Shown: positions 62,401-64,000 of the stretch, one piece after another
How the letters are laid out: every line of letters begins with the position of its first letter
Position numbering within the stretch: position 1 is the stretch's first letter
Notes under the pieces: model-generated
Told to the model about the DNA's origin: nothing
Seen by the model: the letters and a program-made list of their open reading frames with translations, nothing else
Database searches by the model: none
Translations under genes and position numbers: made by a program
Assembly (NCBI GenBank): GCA_949317995.1
Contig: OX439050.1
Span: forward strand, 16,384,061 to 16,448,060
Direction: 5' to 3'
Origin: Acholoe squamosa
Taxonomy: Eukaryota > Annelida > Polychaeta > Phyllodocida > Polynoidae
Length of the DNA stretch: 64,000 nt

Positions 62401-63130
62401 GTTGTGTTGATTTTTGCCTATACCTCTGGATATCAGAAGTTGTGTTGATTTTTTTCTATACCTTGGGATATCATTAGGTTTATATATAGGGATGAAGGAA
62501 ATGTAACAATAGTGACATGTCACCGAGTTTAATTTTCTGGGAAAGGGGTGTAATGAAGGAAGGTCTATAGGAGTCAATGGGAAAATCTATGGCCTCATTT
62601 CCTGCTAAAATATCATTCCTGTTGCTATTTTCAAATACTTTTGGATTATGATAGTTGGATATGTATAGAAGTGGAAAATGCAAAAAGATTGTGTTGATTT
62701 TTTGCCTATACCTCTGGATATCATTAGGTTTATATATAGGGATGAAGGAAATTTAAAAATAGTGACATGTCACCGAGCTTAATTCTCAAGCTTAATTCTC
62801 TGGGAAAGGGGTGTAATGAAGGAAGGTCTATAGGAGCCAATGGGAAAATCTATGACCTCATTTCCTGCTAAAATATCATTCATGTTCTGTTGCTAATTTC
62901 AAATACTTTTGGATTATGATAGTTGGATATGTATAGAAGTGGAAAATGCAAAGAGATTGTGTTGATTTTTGCCTATACCTCCGGATATCATTAGGTTTAT
63001 ATAATTTATAGGGATGAAGGAAATGTAAAAATAGTGACATGTCACCAAGCTTAATTCTCTTGGAAAGGGCTGTAATGAAGAAAGGCCTATAGGAGTCAAT
63101 GGGAAAATTTATGACCTCATTTTCTGCCAA
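62401..63130. repeat. Three tandem units of about 250-270 bp
   Basis: GGGATGAAGGAAAT recurs at 62489, 62740 and 63011; each unit also has AGTGACATGTCACCRAG, GGGAAAGGGGTGTAATGAAG, CTATAGGAGTCAATGGGAAA and TTTTGCCTATACCTCTGGAT. Minus-strand ORFs in it repeat the same translation and are not genes. Confidence 0.9.
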
Positions 63131-63149
63131 AATATCATTCATTCAAAAT

Positions 63150-63400
63150 ATTATGCATTGCCGCTGCATGCTGCTGCATTGCCGCTGCATGCTGCTGCAT
63201 TGCTGCTGCATGCTGCTGCATTGCCGCTGCATGCTGCTGCATTGCCGCTGCATGCTGCTGCATTGCGGCAATGATTCCGGCTAATAACAGCTTATAATGC
63301 TGGCCGGTAGCTGCAGCGGCAATGCAGCAGCAGTAATAGCGGCAGTAGCAGCAGCAGTAGCACCACCAACAGCAGCAGCAGTTCCGGCGTTACTAGCTGA
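63150..63400. repeat. GC-rich TGCTGCATTGCCGC minisatellite and GCA tract
   Basis: A 21 bp unit (TGCTGCATTGCCGCTGCA plus TGC) is present about six times at 63158-63267. An inverted relative (GCAGCGGCAATGCAGCAGCA) and degenerate GCA triplets follow at 63311-63385, so the two halves can fold back. Confidence 0.85.
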
Positions 63401-64000
63401 AACGCATCATTACCGACACTATATTTATTAATCACATGATTTTGGATCCTTAATGACAAGAACCAGTCAAATTTCAAACCAGCCATCTCAAACGGAGGTG
63501 GCTGGTTTATAGAGACATGACTGTACTATATCAAAAGGTACTGAGCAATAGATAGGATTAACACCCAGTTGGCATGGGATAGGGGGAGACTGCTCAGGTG
63601 GACAGGTGTTATAAGGATTAGTTATGTACATGCACCTCACCTACCATGGGTTGGTCAGGAGGAGGAGCTTATTTGTAAATACCATCAAAGCACTCTTGTG
63701 TAAGGTAGGTGAAAAAGGGATTACCGCAGGTAGTATATAAGATAGGGTGTAGCAGCAGCAGTAGTAGCAGTAGGTACAACAGCAGCAGAAGTAATAGGAG
63801 TAAGTGCAACAGGGGGTAGGTCACTGGTATGGAGTTTTCCAATTTCACCCCTTTTTCCAAAAAATGGCCACCAAAAAAATTATTTTTTTGACTAACTTCT
63901 TATAAACACAAAAGTCAATCCTTCACATTGGCTGTGTGCCATGTCTCAACTTCACAGTAAAAATGGGAACAACACTACTGTGCCGGTACCGATGTGAAGT
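63401..64000. other. Non-coding right edge
   Basis: Another short AGC/AGT triplet tract at 63750-63800. No gene recognised. Confidence 0.4.

Noticed and set aside
62347-63142. Several minus-strand ORFs of 61-88 codons
   Set aside because: Repeated translations of the ~250 bp tandem unit.
63158-63267. CRISPR-like look of evenly repeated 21 bp units
   Set aside because: Units are contiguous without unique spacers; a eukaryotic minisatellite.

Overview
The window is eukaryotic and almost certainly from a metazoan, most likely a marine invertebrate. It has intron-split receptor genes with GT..AG borders, tRNA-derived repeats, and the transposon mix typical of such genomes (DIRS-type YR retroelement, Polinton/Maverick, Ty3/gypsy, BEL/Pao). 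The species cannot be named from sequence alone. Most of the 64 kb is mobile DNA. I recognise two host genes: the last exon of a class C (mGluR-like) GPCR at 3805-4096, and four exons or exon fragments of an ionotropic glutamate receptor-like gene between 54181 and 60293, all on the + strand.

Layout. 1-2880: 3' part of a DIRS-like element (RT, RNase H, methyltransferase-like region, tyrosine recombinase) with stops, followed by a foldback. 3805-4096: GPCR exon. 6719-16373: a 9.65 kb Polinton derivative with terminal inverted repeats. It keeps pX-like, penton, integrase, packaging ATPase and two conserved small-protein genes, but no PolB or major capsid gene is visible. Its left TIR is split by a 1.96 kb TA-flanked element. 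17307-29833: a 12.5 kb Ty3/gypsy element with two 478 bp LTRs, a coiled-coil-rich gag, a pol with a deleted RT start, and about 5 kb downstream of pol that holds a TATA-like site, six regularly spaced stem-loops and a broken accessory ORF. 30.1-40.1 kb: SINEs and tRNA-like sequences, a degraded minus-strand gypsy remnant, and minisatellites. 40220-48610: a young minus-strand BEL/Pao element whose gag-pol runs in one frame with five stops. 48.6-54.1 kb: foldbacks and AGGTCA-rich repeats.

54181-60293: the iGluR-like gene. A 2250 bp unit occurs twice, in successive introns, and the second copy is flanked by a 13 bp direct repeat. The pore exon ends exactly where a second Polinton TIR begins (60294). 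That TIR is itself split by another TA-flanked element (60466-61648). 62.3-64 kb: tandem repeats and low-complexity DNA.

The most unusual signals are the six-hairpin array ahead of the gypsy accessory ORF, the iGluR-like gene broken by a nested Polinton, and the near-identical intronic 2.25 kb units carrying three CRE palindromes each. No CRISPR array, operon or other prokaryotic feature is present. Similarities are judged by eye from motif memory; no searches were run.
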